A DNA stretch of 64,000 bases. It comes from Pseudomonas sp. GOM7 (lineage in GTDB: Bacteria; Pseudomonadota; Gammaproteobacteria; Pseudomonadales; Pseudomonadaceae). Shown in pieces: positions 25,814 through 34,545 of this stretch. The DNA is taken from positions 2,356,001-2,420,000 of the forward strand of contig NZ_CP113519.1 in the NCBI RefSeq assembly GCF_026723825.1, given 5' to 3'. The number at the start of each line of letters is the position of its first letter. Position 1 is the stretch's first letter. Below the pieces are notes generated by a model, which was given only the letters and a program-made list of their open reading frames with translations, searched no databases and had not been told where the DNA came from. The translations under genes were made by a program, and so were the position numbers.

Positions 25814-27200
25814 ACTTGCCGTGATGCTCTACGCCACACTGTTGCTGGTCGGTTGTGTCGGTTTCAGCCAGGAGGGCGGTTTTGGCCCGGTGCAGCAGGT
25901 CGCCGAAAAGCGCCTGGACAAGCAGCTACTCTGGGCGCGCGACGAGGCCGGGCGTAGCCAGATCGAGGCCCGTGTCGCCGAATTGCTGGGCGAACCCCTG
26001 AGCCTGGACGCCGCCATCCAGTTGGCGCTGCTCAATAACCGTGGCCTGCAGGCGTCCTTCGACGAGCTGGGCATCGGTGAGGCCGAGCGGGTGCAGGCCG
26101 GGCGCCTGCCCAATCCCGGTTTCTCCTACGGGCGTTTGGAGAAGGGCAGCGAGGTGGAATACGAGCGCGGTCTGCACCTCAACCTGGCGCGCTTGATCGC
26201 TCTGCCGCTGAGCTCGCGCATGGAGGGCCGTCGCTTCGAGCAGTTGCAGCGGCAGACCAGCCTGGCGGTGGTCGAGCTGGCCAGCGAGACACGCAAGGCC
26301 TGGTATCAGGCGGTTGCCGCCGAGGAGAGCCGCGTCTATGCGCAGCAGGTGCTGGAGGCCGCCGAGGCCAGCGCCGAGCTGGCGCGCAGGCTGGCGGCAG
26401 TCGGCAACTTCAGCAAGCTGCAGCAGGCCGAGCAGCAGAACTTCTATGCCGAGGCTGGCATCGTGCTGCTGCGCGCCGAGCAGGCGCGGGTCTCCAGCCG
26501 CGAACGGTTGACCCGGTTGCTGGGCCTGTGGGGTGAGCAACTCGCCTATCGCTTGCCCGAGCGCTTGCCGACGCTGCCTGAACAGGCCGAGGAACTGCCG
26601 GACGTGGAGCGTTTGGCCATGAGTCAGCGCCAGGACATCCAGGCCATGCGTCTGGACACCGAGCGTCTGGCGCAGAACCTCGGTCTGACCCGCACCACGC
26701 GCTTCATCAACGTGCTGGAGCTGGGCGTAGTGAACAACCGCTCCAACGAGGAGCCGACCCAGCGCGGCTACGAGATCAGCGTCGAACTGCCGCTGTTCGA
26801 TTGGAGCGGCGCCAAGGTGGCGCGGGCCGAGGCGCAGTATCGCCAGGCGCTCAACCGCGCCGCCGAGACGGCGATCAACGCCCGCTCGCAGGTGCGCGAG
26901 GCCTACCAGGCCTACCGCAACGCCTTTGAACTGGCGCAGCACTATCGCACCGAAGTGCTGCCGCTGCGCCAGCGCATCGCCGAGGAGAACCTGCTGCGCT
27001 ACAACGGCATGTTCATCAGCACCTTCGAGCTGCTCGCCGACGCGCGCCGCCAGGTGCAAGCGGTGGATGGCTACCTGCAGGCGCAGCGTGATTTCTGGCT
27101 GGCTCGCGCCGATCTCGACATGGCCCTGCTGGGCGCCCCCAATCCTTCGCTCGCCGCGGCGCCTGCCGCCAGTGCCGAGCCGGCCGCTGGCGGCCACTGA
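25800..27200 (+). CDS. TolC-family outer-membrane lipoprotein of the copper cluster
   Basis: A 466-residue protein with a lipoprotein signal (LYATLLLVGC, Cys at about residue 19) and two outer-membrane-efflux repeats with long helices (LSLDAAIQLALLNNRGLQA, then VSRSERL-like, then RYNGMFISTFELLADARRQ). It should form a trimeric outer-membrane channel. No RND pump or membrane-fusion gene is present, so it either uses a pump encoded elsewhere or has a different task in exporting copper or oxidised products. GGGAGGTGG precedes the ATG. Confidence 0.8.
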   Translation: MTTIKLAVMLYATLLLVGCVGFSQEGGFGPVQQVAEKRLDKQLLWARDEAGRSQIEARVAELLGEPLSLDAAIQLALLNNRGLQASFDELGIGEAERVQAGRLPNPGFSYGRLEKGSEVEYERGLHLNLARLIALPLSSRMEGRRFEQLQRQTSLAVVELASETRKAWYQAVAAEESRVYAQQVLEAAEASAELARRLAAVGNFSKLQQAEQQNFYAEAGIVLLRAEQARVSSRERLTRLLGLWGEQLAYRLPERLPTLPEQAEELPDVERLAMSQRQDIQAMRLDTERLAQNLGLTRTTRFINVLELGVVNNRSNEEPTQRGYEISVELPLFDWSGAKVARAEAQYRQALNRAAETAINARSQVREAYQAYRNAFELAQHYRTEVLPLRQRIAEENLLRYNGMFISTFELLADARRQVQAVDGYLQAQRDFWLARADLDMALLGAPNPSLAAAPAASAEPAAGGH

Positions 27201-27216
27201 ACAAGGAACTGCTGAC

Positions 27217-28629
27217 ATGGTTTCACGACGTGATTTTTTTCTCGGCGCCAGTGCCATCGGCGCCGCCGTGGCTACCTCGGCGGTCAGCCGGGTATCCATG
27301 GCCGCTCTGCCCGAGCCGGTACTGCAGGCCAGCGCCGACACCCAACCGCCGCTGCAACCGAACAGCGGGCGGCCCTACAACCCGGTGGTCACCCTCAATG
27401 GCTGGACCCTGCCGTGGCGCATGAACGATGGCGTCAAGGAGTTCCACCTGGTCGCCGAGCCGGTGGTACGCGAACTGGCGCCTGGCTACAAGGCCCACCT
27501 GTGGGGTTACAACGGCCAGTCGCCGGGGCCGACCATCGAGGTAGTGGAGGGCGACCGGGTGCGCATCTTCGTCACCAACAAGCTGCCCGAGCACACCAGC
27601 ATCCACTGGCACGGCCAGCGCCTGCCCAACGGCATGGATGGCGTCTCGGGCCTGACCCAGCCGGCGATTCCAGTGGGCAAGACCTTCGTCTACGAGTTCG
27701 TCGCGCGGCGCCCCGGCACCTTCATGTACCACCCGCACGCCGACGAGATGGTACAGATGGCCATGGGCATGATGGGCTTCTGGGTCACTCACCCCAAGGA
27801 GCATCACCCGCTGATCAGCGAGGTGGATCGCGACTACTGCTTCCTGCTCAATGCCTACGACATCGAGCCCGGCGCCTATACGCCGAAGATCATGCAGATG
27901 CTCGACTTCAACCTGTGGACCTTCAACAGCCGCGTGTTCCCTGGCATCGACCCGCTGGTGGCGCGCCAGGGCGAACGGGTGCGCCTGCGGGTCGGCAACC
28001 TGACCATGACCAATCACCCGATCCACCTGCATGGTCACGAGTTCGAGGTCACCGGTACCGACGGTGGGCCGACACCGCTCGGATCGCGCTGGCCGGAGGT
28101 GACCACCGACGTGGCAGTGGGGCAGATGCGCCAGGTCGAATTCATCGCTGACGAGGAAGGCGACTGGGCGCTGCACTGCCACAAGAGTCACCACACCATG
28201 AATGCCATGGGCCACGACCTGCCGACGCTGGTCGGCGTCGATCACCGCGACATGACCGGCAAGATCGCCAAGCTGGTGCCCGATTACATGGTCATGGGCG
28301 AGCGCGGCATGGCCGACATGGCCGAGATGCAGATGCCGCTGCCGGACAACACCGTGCCGATGATGACCGGCGACGGCCCCTTCGGCTCGGTGGAGATGGG
28401 TGGCATGTTCACCGTACTCAAGGTGCGCAAGGAGCAGGCTGCTGGTGACTACCGTGATCCTGGCTGGTTCAAGCACCCGGCCGGCACGGTGGCTTATGAG
28501 TGGAAGGGCGCACTGCACAGCCCGAGTCGCTCGCACGAGGGCGGCGGCCAGTCGATGCCCCTCAAGCAGCCGGTCGAGGCGCCGGTTGAAGTACAGGTAC
28601 GCAAACCCGGCGGGCATGCCGGGCATTGA
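27217..28629 (+). CDS. Tat-exported multicopper oxidase (CopA/CumA type)
   Basis: This 470-residue oxidase begins with a Tat signal (SRRDFFLGASAIG). All four copper motifs are visible: SIHWHGQR near residue 128, YHPHADEM near 170, HPIHLHGHEFE near 267, and HCHKSHHTMNAM near 326, which combines type-1 and type-3 ligands. It probably oxidises cuprous to cupric copper in the periplasm. A methionine-rich stretch (ERGMADMAEMQMPL) near residue 366 resembles the extra Met region of CueO-type cuprous oxidases. The name copA is avoided because P-type ATPases share it. Confidence 0.87.
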   Translation: MVSRRDFFLGASAIGAAVATSAVSRVSMAALPEPVLQASADTQPPLQPNSGRPYNPVVTLNGWTLPWRMNDGVKEFHLVAEPVVRELAPGYKAHLWGYNGQSPGPTIEVVEGDRVRIFVTNKLPEHTSIHWHGQRLPNGMDGVSGLTQPAIPVGKTFVYEFVARRPGTFMYHPHADEMVQMAMGMMGFWVTHPKEHHPLISEVDRDYCFLLNAYDIEPGAYTPKIMQMLDFNLWTFNSRVFPGIDPLVARQGERVRLRVGNLTMTNHPIHLHGHEFEVTGTDGGPTPLGSRWPEVTTDVAVGQMRQVEFIADEEGDWALHCHKSHHTMNAMGHDLPTLVGVDHRDMTGKIAKLVPDYMVMGERGMADMAEMQMPLPDNTVPMMTGDGPFGSVEMGGMFTVLKVRKEQAAGDYRDPGWFKHPAGTVAYEWKGALHSPSRSHEGGGQSMPLKQPVEAPVEVQVRKPGGHAGH

Positions 28630-28686
28630 ATGACGGGCGGGCTGCCGTGAGTGGCCCGTTGACCACGTGAGATGGAGAACGACGCG

Positions 28687-29187
28687 ATGAAAAGACTACC
28701 GCTATTGGTGCTGACCCTGAGCGGGCTGCTCGCCAGCCCCCTGATTCATGCTCACGGTGAAGAGCACATGAAGCATCAGGCGATGGACATGTCGATGCCC
28801 ATGGAGCAGATGCCCTGGGGCATCGCTGGCGAGGCTGGGAAGGTCGATCGCAGCATCGACATTCGCATGAGCGACCAGATGCGTTTCACCCCGGATCGGC
28901 TACAGGTCAGGCAAGGGGAGAGCATTCGCCTGGTCATTCACAATGATGGACAAACGCAGCACGAGTTCGTGCTCGGCACCCGCGCCGATCTGGACAAGCA
29001 TGCCGAGATGATGGCCAGGTTTCCCGGCATGGAGCACGACGAGCCCTATATGGCACATGTTGCGCCAGGGCAGACCGGCGAGATCATCTGGACATTCAAC
29101 CGCGCGGGGGAATTCGATTTCGCCTGCCTGATCGCTGGCCATTATCAGGCTGGTATGACCGGAACCATTGAGGTGCTGGCCAAATGA
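28687..29187 (+). CDS. Cupredoxin (plastocyanin/azurin-like) periplasmic protein
   Basis: The 166-residue protein has a signal peptide ending IHAHG, a Met/His-rich linker (HMKHQAMDMSMPMEQMP) and a cupredoxin domain with the type-1 copper ligands His in TQHEF, Cys in FACLIAGH, the following His, and Met in AGM. It probably shuttles copper or electrons for the multicopper oxidase. A methionine-rich segment between the signal and the domain would bind Cu(I). Four to six residues of uncertain start precede the signal. Confidence 0.82.
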   Translation: MKRLPLLVLTLSGLLASPLIHAHGEEHMKHQAMDMSMPMEQMPWGIAGEAGKVDRSIDIRMSDQMRFTPDRLQVRQGESIRLVIHNDGQTQHEFVLGTRADLDKHAEMMARFPGMEHDEPYMAHVAPGQTGEIIWTFNRAGEFDFACLIAGHYQAGMTGTIEVLAK

Positions 29188-29207
29188 CCGACAAGAGGAA
29201 AACCCTG

Positions 29208-29501
29208 ATGAAACACACCATGATCGCCGTCTTGACCGCCCTGCTCAGTTTCAACCTGAAAGCCGCCGAACCTGCGCCATTGAGCCAGGGCGAGGTGCGC
29301 AAGGTGGACAGCAACACAAACAAGATCACCCTGCGCCATGGCCCCATCGCCAGCGTGGGCATGCCACCGATGACCATGGTGTTCGAGGTCGATCCGCCCA
29401 GCCTGCTGGAGCAGGTGGCGGTGGGGGACAAGGTGAGGTTTCAGGTAGAGCAGCGCGGCAGCCGCTACGTGGTGACCGAATTGCAACCTGGGGAGAAATA
29501 A
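29208..29501 (+). CDS. CusF-like periplasmic copper-binding protein with Met in place of Trp
   Basis: About 97 residues: signal peptide, then an OB-fold body with HGPIASVGMPPMTM. In E. coli CusF the Cu(I) site uses one His, two Met and a capping Trp in WPPMTM; here the position of the Trp is Met, giving MPPMTM. The ATG at 29208 has AAGAGGAAAA before it and starts a good signal peptide; the overlapping ATG at 29184 adds eight residues. It is the last gene of the copper row and would deliver copper to a partner such as the multicopper oxidase. Confidence 0.82.
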   Translation: MKHTMIAVLTALLSFNLKAAEPAPLSQGEVRKVDSNTNKITLRHGPIASVGMPPMTMVFEVDPPSLLEQVAVGDKVRFQVEQRGSRYVVTELQPGEK

Positions 29502-29514
29502 GCGCGGGGTCGCA

Positions 29515-29542
29515 GCGGTCGCCCCCTGACGGAGGCGACCGC
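29515..29542. terminator. Hairpin between the copper cluster and the HU gene
   Basis: GCGGTCGCC and GGCGACCGC form a 9-bp perfect stem in the convergent gap. No T-run follows on either strand, so it is a weak terminator candidate. Confidence 0.45.
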
Positions 29543-29550
29543 GTGACAGA

Positions 29551-29829
29551 TCAGTTCAGGCTGTCGCTCAGGGCCTTGGCCGGCACCAGCTTGACCACCT
29601 TCTTGGCGGCGATCTCGATGCTCTTGCCGGTCTGCGGGTTGCGGCCGGTGCGGGCCGGGCGCTCGCTCACCTTCAGCTTGCCGATGCCAGGCAGGGTGAT
29701 CTCACCGTCGTTTTCCAGTGCGTCACCGACGATCTCGGCCAACTGGTCGATCAGGCCACGCACGCTGGCCTTGGGCAGGGAGGTGGCCTCGGCCAGGTCG
29801 CTGATCAGTTGGTCTTTGGTCATTGCCAT
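29551..29829 (-). CDS. HU-family DNA-binding protein
   Basis: The 92-residue protein has the HU/IHF fold: MTKDQLISDLAEATSLPKASV, then GEITLPGIGKLKVSERPARTGRNPQTGKSIEI with the arm prolines, and a short basic end. HU bends and compacts DNA non-specifically. The paralogue is probably distinct from the main hupB, which usually follows lon. GAGTTACATC precedes the ATG. Confidence 0.88.
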   Translation of the reverse strand: MAMTKDQLISDLAEATSLPKASVRGLIDQLAEIVGDALENDGEITLPGIGKLKVSERPARTGRNPQTGKSIEIAAKKVVKLVPAKALSDSLN

Positions 29830-30082
29830 GATGTAACTCCATATGCGGGTGAGAGATTCGGTGCGCCGAAGGCCGCTATGGCAGGCGGCGCCGAAAACCA
29901 GAAGAAGCTAGCACAAACGTACTTTAACGCCAGTGTCAGGGCTTTCTTTCCGATAGGGCTTAGTGTCGCAGGACGTGCCGGGGTTCCAGGTGGCGGATGA
30001 AAACATCGGCTGGAGATTGGCTGATGCAGCTCGCCAGCCTCGACTATGCTAAGGCATATCCGTCTGGTACTGAGGTGCAATC

Positions 30083-31717
30083 ATGTTGCGTATCTTCGCC
30101 GACCTTGGTTTCCGCTGGAAAATCGCCCTGCCAATTCTGCTGCTGGCCACGTTGCTGGTGATCATGGGGGCGCTGGGCATGCGTGGCATCACCCAGGTCG
30201 CTACCTCCAGTACCATCCTCACGCAGCAACACCTGCCTGCCATCAGCCTCCTGCTCAATGCGGATCGAGACCTGTACCAGGCCTTCGTGGCTGAGCGCAG
30301 CCTGCTTGACGAGGATGCCGCCGGCAATGCCGAGGATCTGCGTGCATTCCATGCCGAAAACCTGCAGCAAGCCCATGAGCGCGTGCACAAGTTCGCCGAT
30401 CTGCAGCCTGGTGCCGAGGCGCTCGCCCTGGTCGCCGAGTTCGACCGAGGCTTCGAGCGCTGGAAGGCCACTTCCGCGCAGGTCATGCAGTTGGCGACGA
30501 GCGATGCCCAGGCGGCCAGCAGGCTCAGCTTTGGTGAAAGCGAAGAGCAATTCCAGACGGCGCGTTCTGCCCTCGACAAGCTCGGTGAACTGGAGGACGA
30601 GGCCGCCAACGCCGAGGGTGCTGCTGCCATCGCCACAGGGCAGGCCCTGTCCTGGCAGCAGGGCATGCTGATCGCCGTTGGCGTGTCCCTGTGCCTGCTG
30701 CTGGTGCTGGGCTTTCCCTTTCTGGTGACGCGCCCCTTGCACAATCTGTTGCACCGCATCGAGCAGATCGCCGATGGTGATGGCGACCTGCGCGTGCGTC
30801 TCGACGTATTGTCCAAAGATGAGCTGGGCCAGCTCAGCCATGCCTTCAACCGCTTTCTCGACAAGCTGCAACCCTTGATCAAGGAAGTCGGACGAGTGAC
30901 CGACGAAGTGGCTGATTCGGCCAGGAGCCTGGCCGGCCTGGCGGCTGCCAACGACCGTCTGATCAGCAGCGAGCATGCGGCGGTCGACCAGGTCAGCACC
31001 GCAGCGACGCAAATGAGTGCGGCGGTGCATGAGGTGGCCCGTAATGCCCAGAATGCGGCAGATGCCGCGCGCAGTGCCGAACAGCAGTCACGGAACGGGG
31101 CGCAGGTAGTCGGTGTCACCATCAGCTCCATCCGCCAACTGGCACAGGAGGTGGAGAGCGCCTCCTCGAGCATTCAGACCCTGGAGCAGGACGCGGCCAA
31201 CATCGGTGCCGTGCTGGCGGTGATCAAGGGCATTGCCGATCAGACCAACCTGCTGGCGCTCAATGCCGCCATCGAGGCAGCACGTGCCGGTGAGCAGGGC
31301 CGGGGCTTCGCCGTGGTGGCGGACGAGGTGCGTGCACTGGCGGCTCGCACCCAGGAGTCCACCAAGGACATCCAGGGCATGATCGAGCGGCTGCAGATCG
31401 GCGTGCAGAATGCCGTCAAGGCGACGCACATGGGCAGCGAACGGGCCCGGCAGAGCGTGGAGCAGGCCGCGGGCGTCGATCAGGCCCTGAGCGCCACCGG
31501 CGACTCGGTGCAGCGCATCAACGACATGGCGGCGCAGATCGCCACGGCCTGCGAGGAGCAGAGCAGCGTGACCGAAGAGATCGCGCGTAACATCAGCGAC
31601 ATTCGCGAGTTGTCCAACGAAGCTTCGCAAACCGCTGAGCAGAGCACCATGGCCAGTCGGCACCTGTCCGACCTGTCCCATGGTCTTGCCCAGTTGGTGG
31701 GGCGTTTTCGGGTCTGA
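30083..31717 (+). CDS. Methyl-accepting chemotaxis protein
   Basis: A 544-residue chemoreceptor. A first membrane helix ([19 protein letters not shown]) and a second near 195 ([21 protein letters not shown]) enclose a helical periplasmic domain of about 155 residues. A HAMP linker follows, then the signalling domain with the conserved hairpin tip [20 protein letters not shown] near residue 392. The periplasmic domain has a four-helix-bundle look (McpS/PilJ-like) rather than a Cache domain. The ligand is unknown. The next gene is the SRP RNA. Confidence 0.9.
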   Translation: MLRIFADLGFRWKIALPILLLATLLVIMGALGMRGITQVATSSTILTQQHLPAISLLLNADRDLYQAFVAERSLLDEDAAGNAEDLRAFHAENLQQAHERVHKFADLQPGAEALALVAEFDRGFERWKATSAQVMQLATSDAQAASRLSFGESEEQFQTARSALDKLGELEDEAANAEGAAAIATGQALSWQQGMLIAVGVSLCLLLVLGFPFLVTRPLHNLLHRIEQIADGDGDLRVRLDVLSKDELGQLSHAFNRFLDKLQPLIKEVGRVTDEVADSARSLAGLAAANDRLISSEHAAVDQVSTAATQMSAAVHEVARNAQNAADAARSAEQQSRNGAQVVGVTISSIRQLAQEVESASSSIQTLEQDAANIGAVLAVIKGIADQTNLLALNAAIEAARAGEQGRGFAVVADEVRALAARTQESTKDIQGMIERLQIGVQNAVKATHMGSERARQSVEQAAGVDQALSATGDSVQRINDMAAQIATACEEQSSVTEEIARNISDIRELSNEASQTAEQSTMASRHLSDLSHGLAQLVGRFRV

Positions 31718-31751
31718 TAACTCGCCTGGTGCTTCTAAGTGCTTGAGGCGG

Positions 31752-31779
31752 TTGTAAGTTTGCATTTAGTCGTTACAAT
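31752..31779 (+). promoter_or_regulatory. Sigma-70-type promoter of the SRP RNA
   Basis: TTGTAA at 31752-31757 and TACAAT at 31774-31779 have a 16-bp spacer. A start at about 31786 would give a precursor with a short 5' leader before 4.5S RNA. Confidence 0.6.
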
Positions 31780-31812
31780 GGCGCGGCCCGTCGCAATGAC
31801 GGGCTTCGTTAT

Positions 31813-31926
31813 GGTGGGCCCTGCCGGTCCCCTCGCAACGATTACCCGTGAACCTGGTCAGGCCCGGAAGGGAGCAGCCACAGCGGGAACATCGTGTGCC
31901 GGGGTGTGGCTGGTAGGGTTCACCTC
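31813..31926 (+). ncRNA. ffs: Signal recognition particle 4.5S RNA
   Basis: The sequence contains the near-invariant SRP core: CCTGGTCAGGCCCGGAAGG at about 31852-31870, GGAGCAGCC just after, and the far-side GTGTGCCGGGGTGTGGCTGG. The 5' end GGTGGGCCCTG pairs with the 3' end AGGGTTCACC, closing the hairpin. It pairs with Ffh for co-translational membrane targeting. Ends are set by this pairing and may be off by a few bases. Confidence 0.95.
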
Positions 31927-32032
31927 CAATTACTTCTCCCTGTTTTCGATGATTTCTTTCTGCATGCCTGTGCTGCAGCGGGCGAGCTTGCTTACCTGCA
32001 TTTCTGGTTCTTCGTATATACGGGGCTTGATT

Positions 32033-32889
32033 GATACCGGACTGGCAAGTTTGTGTGTGGTCTCGTTGTCTTGGTGGGTGTTCTGGACGCCGCTTTAGGT
32101 GTTTTCAGAGATTCCGGGTTTCGCCCCCTCGGGCGACTCACTTTTCTTTGAATTGCGCAAAGAAAAGTAAGCAAAAGAAACGCACCCCCGCCATCCGGAA
32201 CTAGGCGTCCCCGTCATGCTTCGCTCGACTTCCCTCACTCCGGCATCGCTCCGGGGTCGGCGTACATGGGCCATCCCTGGCCCATTACGCGGGGCCGCCA
32301 TCGGTATCTCGCGGCATCCATGCCACTCGCCCCCTGCGCAATGCCTGCGTTCGGCCTCCTGAAGGGGGAATTTGCGCGCCTGAACGAACCGGCATTCCAA
32401 AGTATGCTCGGCGTGCTCTGGTAGCTGTGGAGCCGCGATTTGGCTGCCGAATTAAACCAAAACTTTCATTCGCGTAGTTTCATTCGCCTGGGTAGCATGC
32501 CGGCTTCCAGCCGGCATTCCCGGTCAGCCCTAAGGCTGACCTCATGTGCAACCACTCCGTGCTACTTCTGGGTTACCTCGGGTTCAGGCGTGTGCAGAGC
32601 CCGCCCAGGAGGGTGAGCGGAATCGTCGTGGAAGAGGTTGAGCGACATGGATGTCGCGAGAGCCGCGATGGGCCATGGATGGCCCACCGCGGCGGGCCTC
32701 TGGAGCGGCGATGGAGCGAACGAACCCTGGCGCAGCCAGGGCCGGATGAAAGGGCGGAGGTTTTGGTTACTTTTGCCCCAAAAGTGACTCGCCCGGGAGG
32801 GCGAAACCAAAAACATCAGCAAAAACGCGGCAATCCGGAACGGACTCCCGGATAACCAGCAATCCACACAAACTTGCCAGTCCGGTATC
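32033..32889. repeat. 857-bp intergenic region bounded by a perfect 25-bp inverted repeat
   Basis: Bases 32033-32057 are the exact reverse complement of 32865-32889. The homology continues inward in diverged form: CGACTCACTTTT near 32139 faces its complement near 32780, and a GGGCCATCC...GGCCCAT segment near 32270 faces one near 32670. So two diverged copies of one repeat family stand in inverse orientation around a centre near 32460. Two perfect hairpins lie in the middle: ATGCCGGCTtccAGCCGGCAT-type arms at 32497-32517 and GTCAGCC/GGCTGAC at 32523-32540. I see no gene here. A related segment lies at 60614-60690. Confidence 0.75.
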
Positions 32890-32913
32890 AAGACTGATTG
32901 TCCCGAAGGTCCT

Positions 32914-34450
32914 CATTCCTAAGAAACACCTTCGACAGCCTGTAACGTGAATCCAAACTTAGCGGCTCTGCGGTGCAATCCCTTCACCACTCGCTCCCGA
33001 TACTTCTGCTCATAGTGATCGGCACCTGGATCTTGGTAAGCCATGCCAAAGCGCATCGCGTTGTAGAACAGGATGGCGATCTTTCGAGCAGTGGCAGTCA
33101 CCGCCTTGGGCTTGCCGATGCGCGCAGACAGACGTCGGTAGAAAGCGCCCAATGCTGTATTTGTTTTACCGATGGTCACCGCAGCCAGGCGCAAGTGCGC
33201 TGTAACTCGGTTCTTGGTCTTGCGCGTATGGGCTGACAGCACCTTGCCGCCACTGATCCTGCAACCAGGTGCTAGCGTCAGCCAGGAGGTGAAGTGATGG
33301 GCAGTACGCCAACGACTCAGGTCGGTACCGCACTCAGCGACCAAGCGCAGCGCCAAGTAAGGGCCGATGCCATGGATCTGGGTCAGGTCGACGCCGATCA
33401 GCTGATAGAGCAAGGTACGTACGTCGAAGTTGAGCGCATTCGGCTGCCGAGTGCGGTGACGTGGTTTGGGTAGCGGCTCGCTGGGCGTAGGCTTCTGCTG
33501 AGAGAGCCGTTGCAAGCTCTGGGCAATCTGCTGATCGCAGATTTCAAGCTGTGCCTGATAGGCATCGTACATGGCCAGCGCCTGCGCCAAAGCAAAGACA
33601 TGCTCCGGTTGATAGTTGCCAACCAAGGCGCTCTGGATGGTCTCAGTGCTCGACTTGCAGCGGGTATCGCGCATGGTTGCCAGTGTCGCAGCGCTTCGCT
33701 CACCGGCGACAATCGCACGGATGATCCGCATGCCTGTAGCTCCAGTAATGTCAGAGACCACATGGTGCAACTGCAAATTCATGTGGGTGAGCGCCTTTTG
33801 CATATGCTGGATGTGCGCGGCGGCGTAATCGAGGTGCCGCTCTCGTAAGCGCAGATAACTGCGTAACGCCGCGATCTCTCGATCAGGATGGAAGCTAGCA
33901 CGCAGCAACCCGCAGGCATGTAACCGCTGAATCCACTGTGCATCGTTAACGTCGGTTTTGCGTCCAGGTACTGCACGGGCGTCCCGTGCATTGGCCAGCA
34001 CTACATGCAGGCCGTGGGTTTCCAGAATTTCGTAGACCGGAATCCAATACACCCCGGTCGATTCCATCGCCACAGTGGTGATCCCGAGATCGGTCAGCCA
34101 ATTGGCCATGCGTTCCAGGTCGGCGGTAAACGCTGTGAAGGTTCGTACCGACTCCTCAGCGAGGTCAGCAGGCACCGCTACGACATGGAAGCGCGAGCCG
34201 ATATCGATGCCAGCTGCGCGGTCATGAATGACCGGAAGGCCGTGTCGCTCTGAACTGAATTTTTTCATGACTACCCTCCAATCACTCGAAGTGCTGGACG
34301 GGGACTCGGATCGAATCACATTCCTAAACGGGGTCACGAAACGCGCCACCACTAACGGGTCCGCAGCTTCCCCTGGGTCAGGTTTTTTGACGGGGACTCA
34401 GCCTCCAAAAAGCAGACGACCACTGTCCAGCGGTGTCAGTGTAGTGGGCG
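32914..34450 (-). mobile_element. IS110-family insertion sequence (ends approximate)
   Basis: The element carries one DEDD-type transposase gene, without long terminal inverted repeats, as expected for IS110. The ends are not certain. The nonamer CATTCCTAA occurs at 32914-32922, overlapping the transposase stop, and at 34319-34327, which would give a 1.4-kb element. However, IS110 members carry a non-coding end of roughly 150-200 bp upstream of the gene for the bridge RNA, so the left end may reach about 34450. That region has two GACGGGGACTC copies (34298-34308 and 34394-34404). Confidence 0.7.
32919..34268 (-). CDS. IS110-family transposase (DEDD recombinase)
   Basis: The 449-residue protein starts with the RuvC-like DEDD domain (GIDIGSRFHVVAVPADL near residue 18, TTVAMESTGVYWIPVYEIL near 64, GRKTDVNDAQWIQRLH near 103). 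It ends with the transposase_20 domain (QIHGIGPYLALRLVAECGTDLS near 295), which has the catalytic serine region SGGKVLSAHTRK. A long insert near 230-275 with PKPRHRTRQP is present. The start at 34268 has GGAGGG before it. The gene looks intact, so the element could be active. Confidence 0.92.
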   Translation of the reverse strand: MKKFSSERHGLPVIHDRAAGIDIGSRFHVVAVPADLAEESVRTFTAFTADLERMANWLTDLGITTVAMESTGVYWIPVYEILETHGLHVVLANARDARAVPGRKTDVNDAQWIQRLHACGLLRASFHPDREIAALRSYLRLRERHLDYAAAHIQHMQKALTHMNLQLHHVVSDITGATGMRIIRAIVAGERSAATLATMRDTRCKSSTETIQSALVGNYQPEHVFALAQALAMYDAYQAQLEICDQQIAQSLQRLSQQKPTPSEPLPKPRHRTRQPNALNFDVRTLLYQLIGVDLTQIHGIGPYLALRLVAECGTDLSRWRTAHHFTSWLTLAPGCRISGGKVLSAHTRKTKNRVTAHLRLAAVTIGKTNTALGAFYRRLSARIGKPKAVTATARKIAILFYNAMRFGMAYQDPGADHYEQKYRERVVKGLHRRAAKFGFTLQAVEGVS

Positions 34451-34545
34451 TGTTTCTAACCCAATGGGGCGCGGAGCGCCGGGGAGGCGGTTTTTTAGAC
34501 GCCTGCTGCGGCAATCGCGCCCTGGGCGGGCAGGGCGAGACGAAC

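Noticed and set aside
31739..32098. 119-codon ORF over the SRP RNA
   Set aside because: It runs through ffs and repeat DNA; translation of the 4.5S RNA sequence is not credible.
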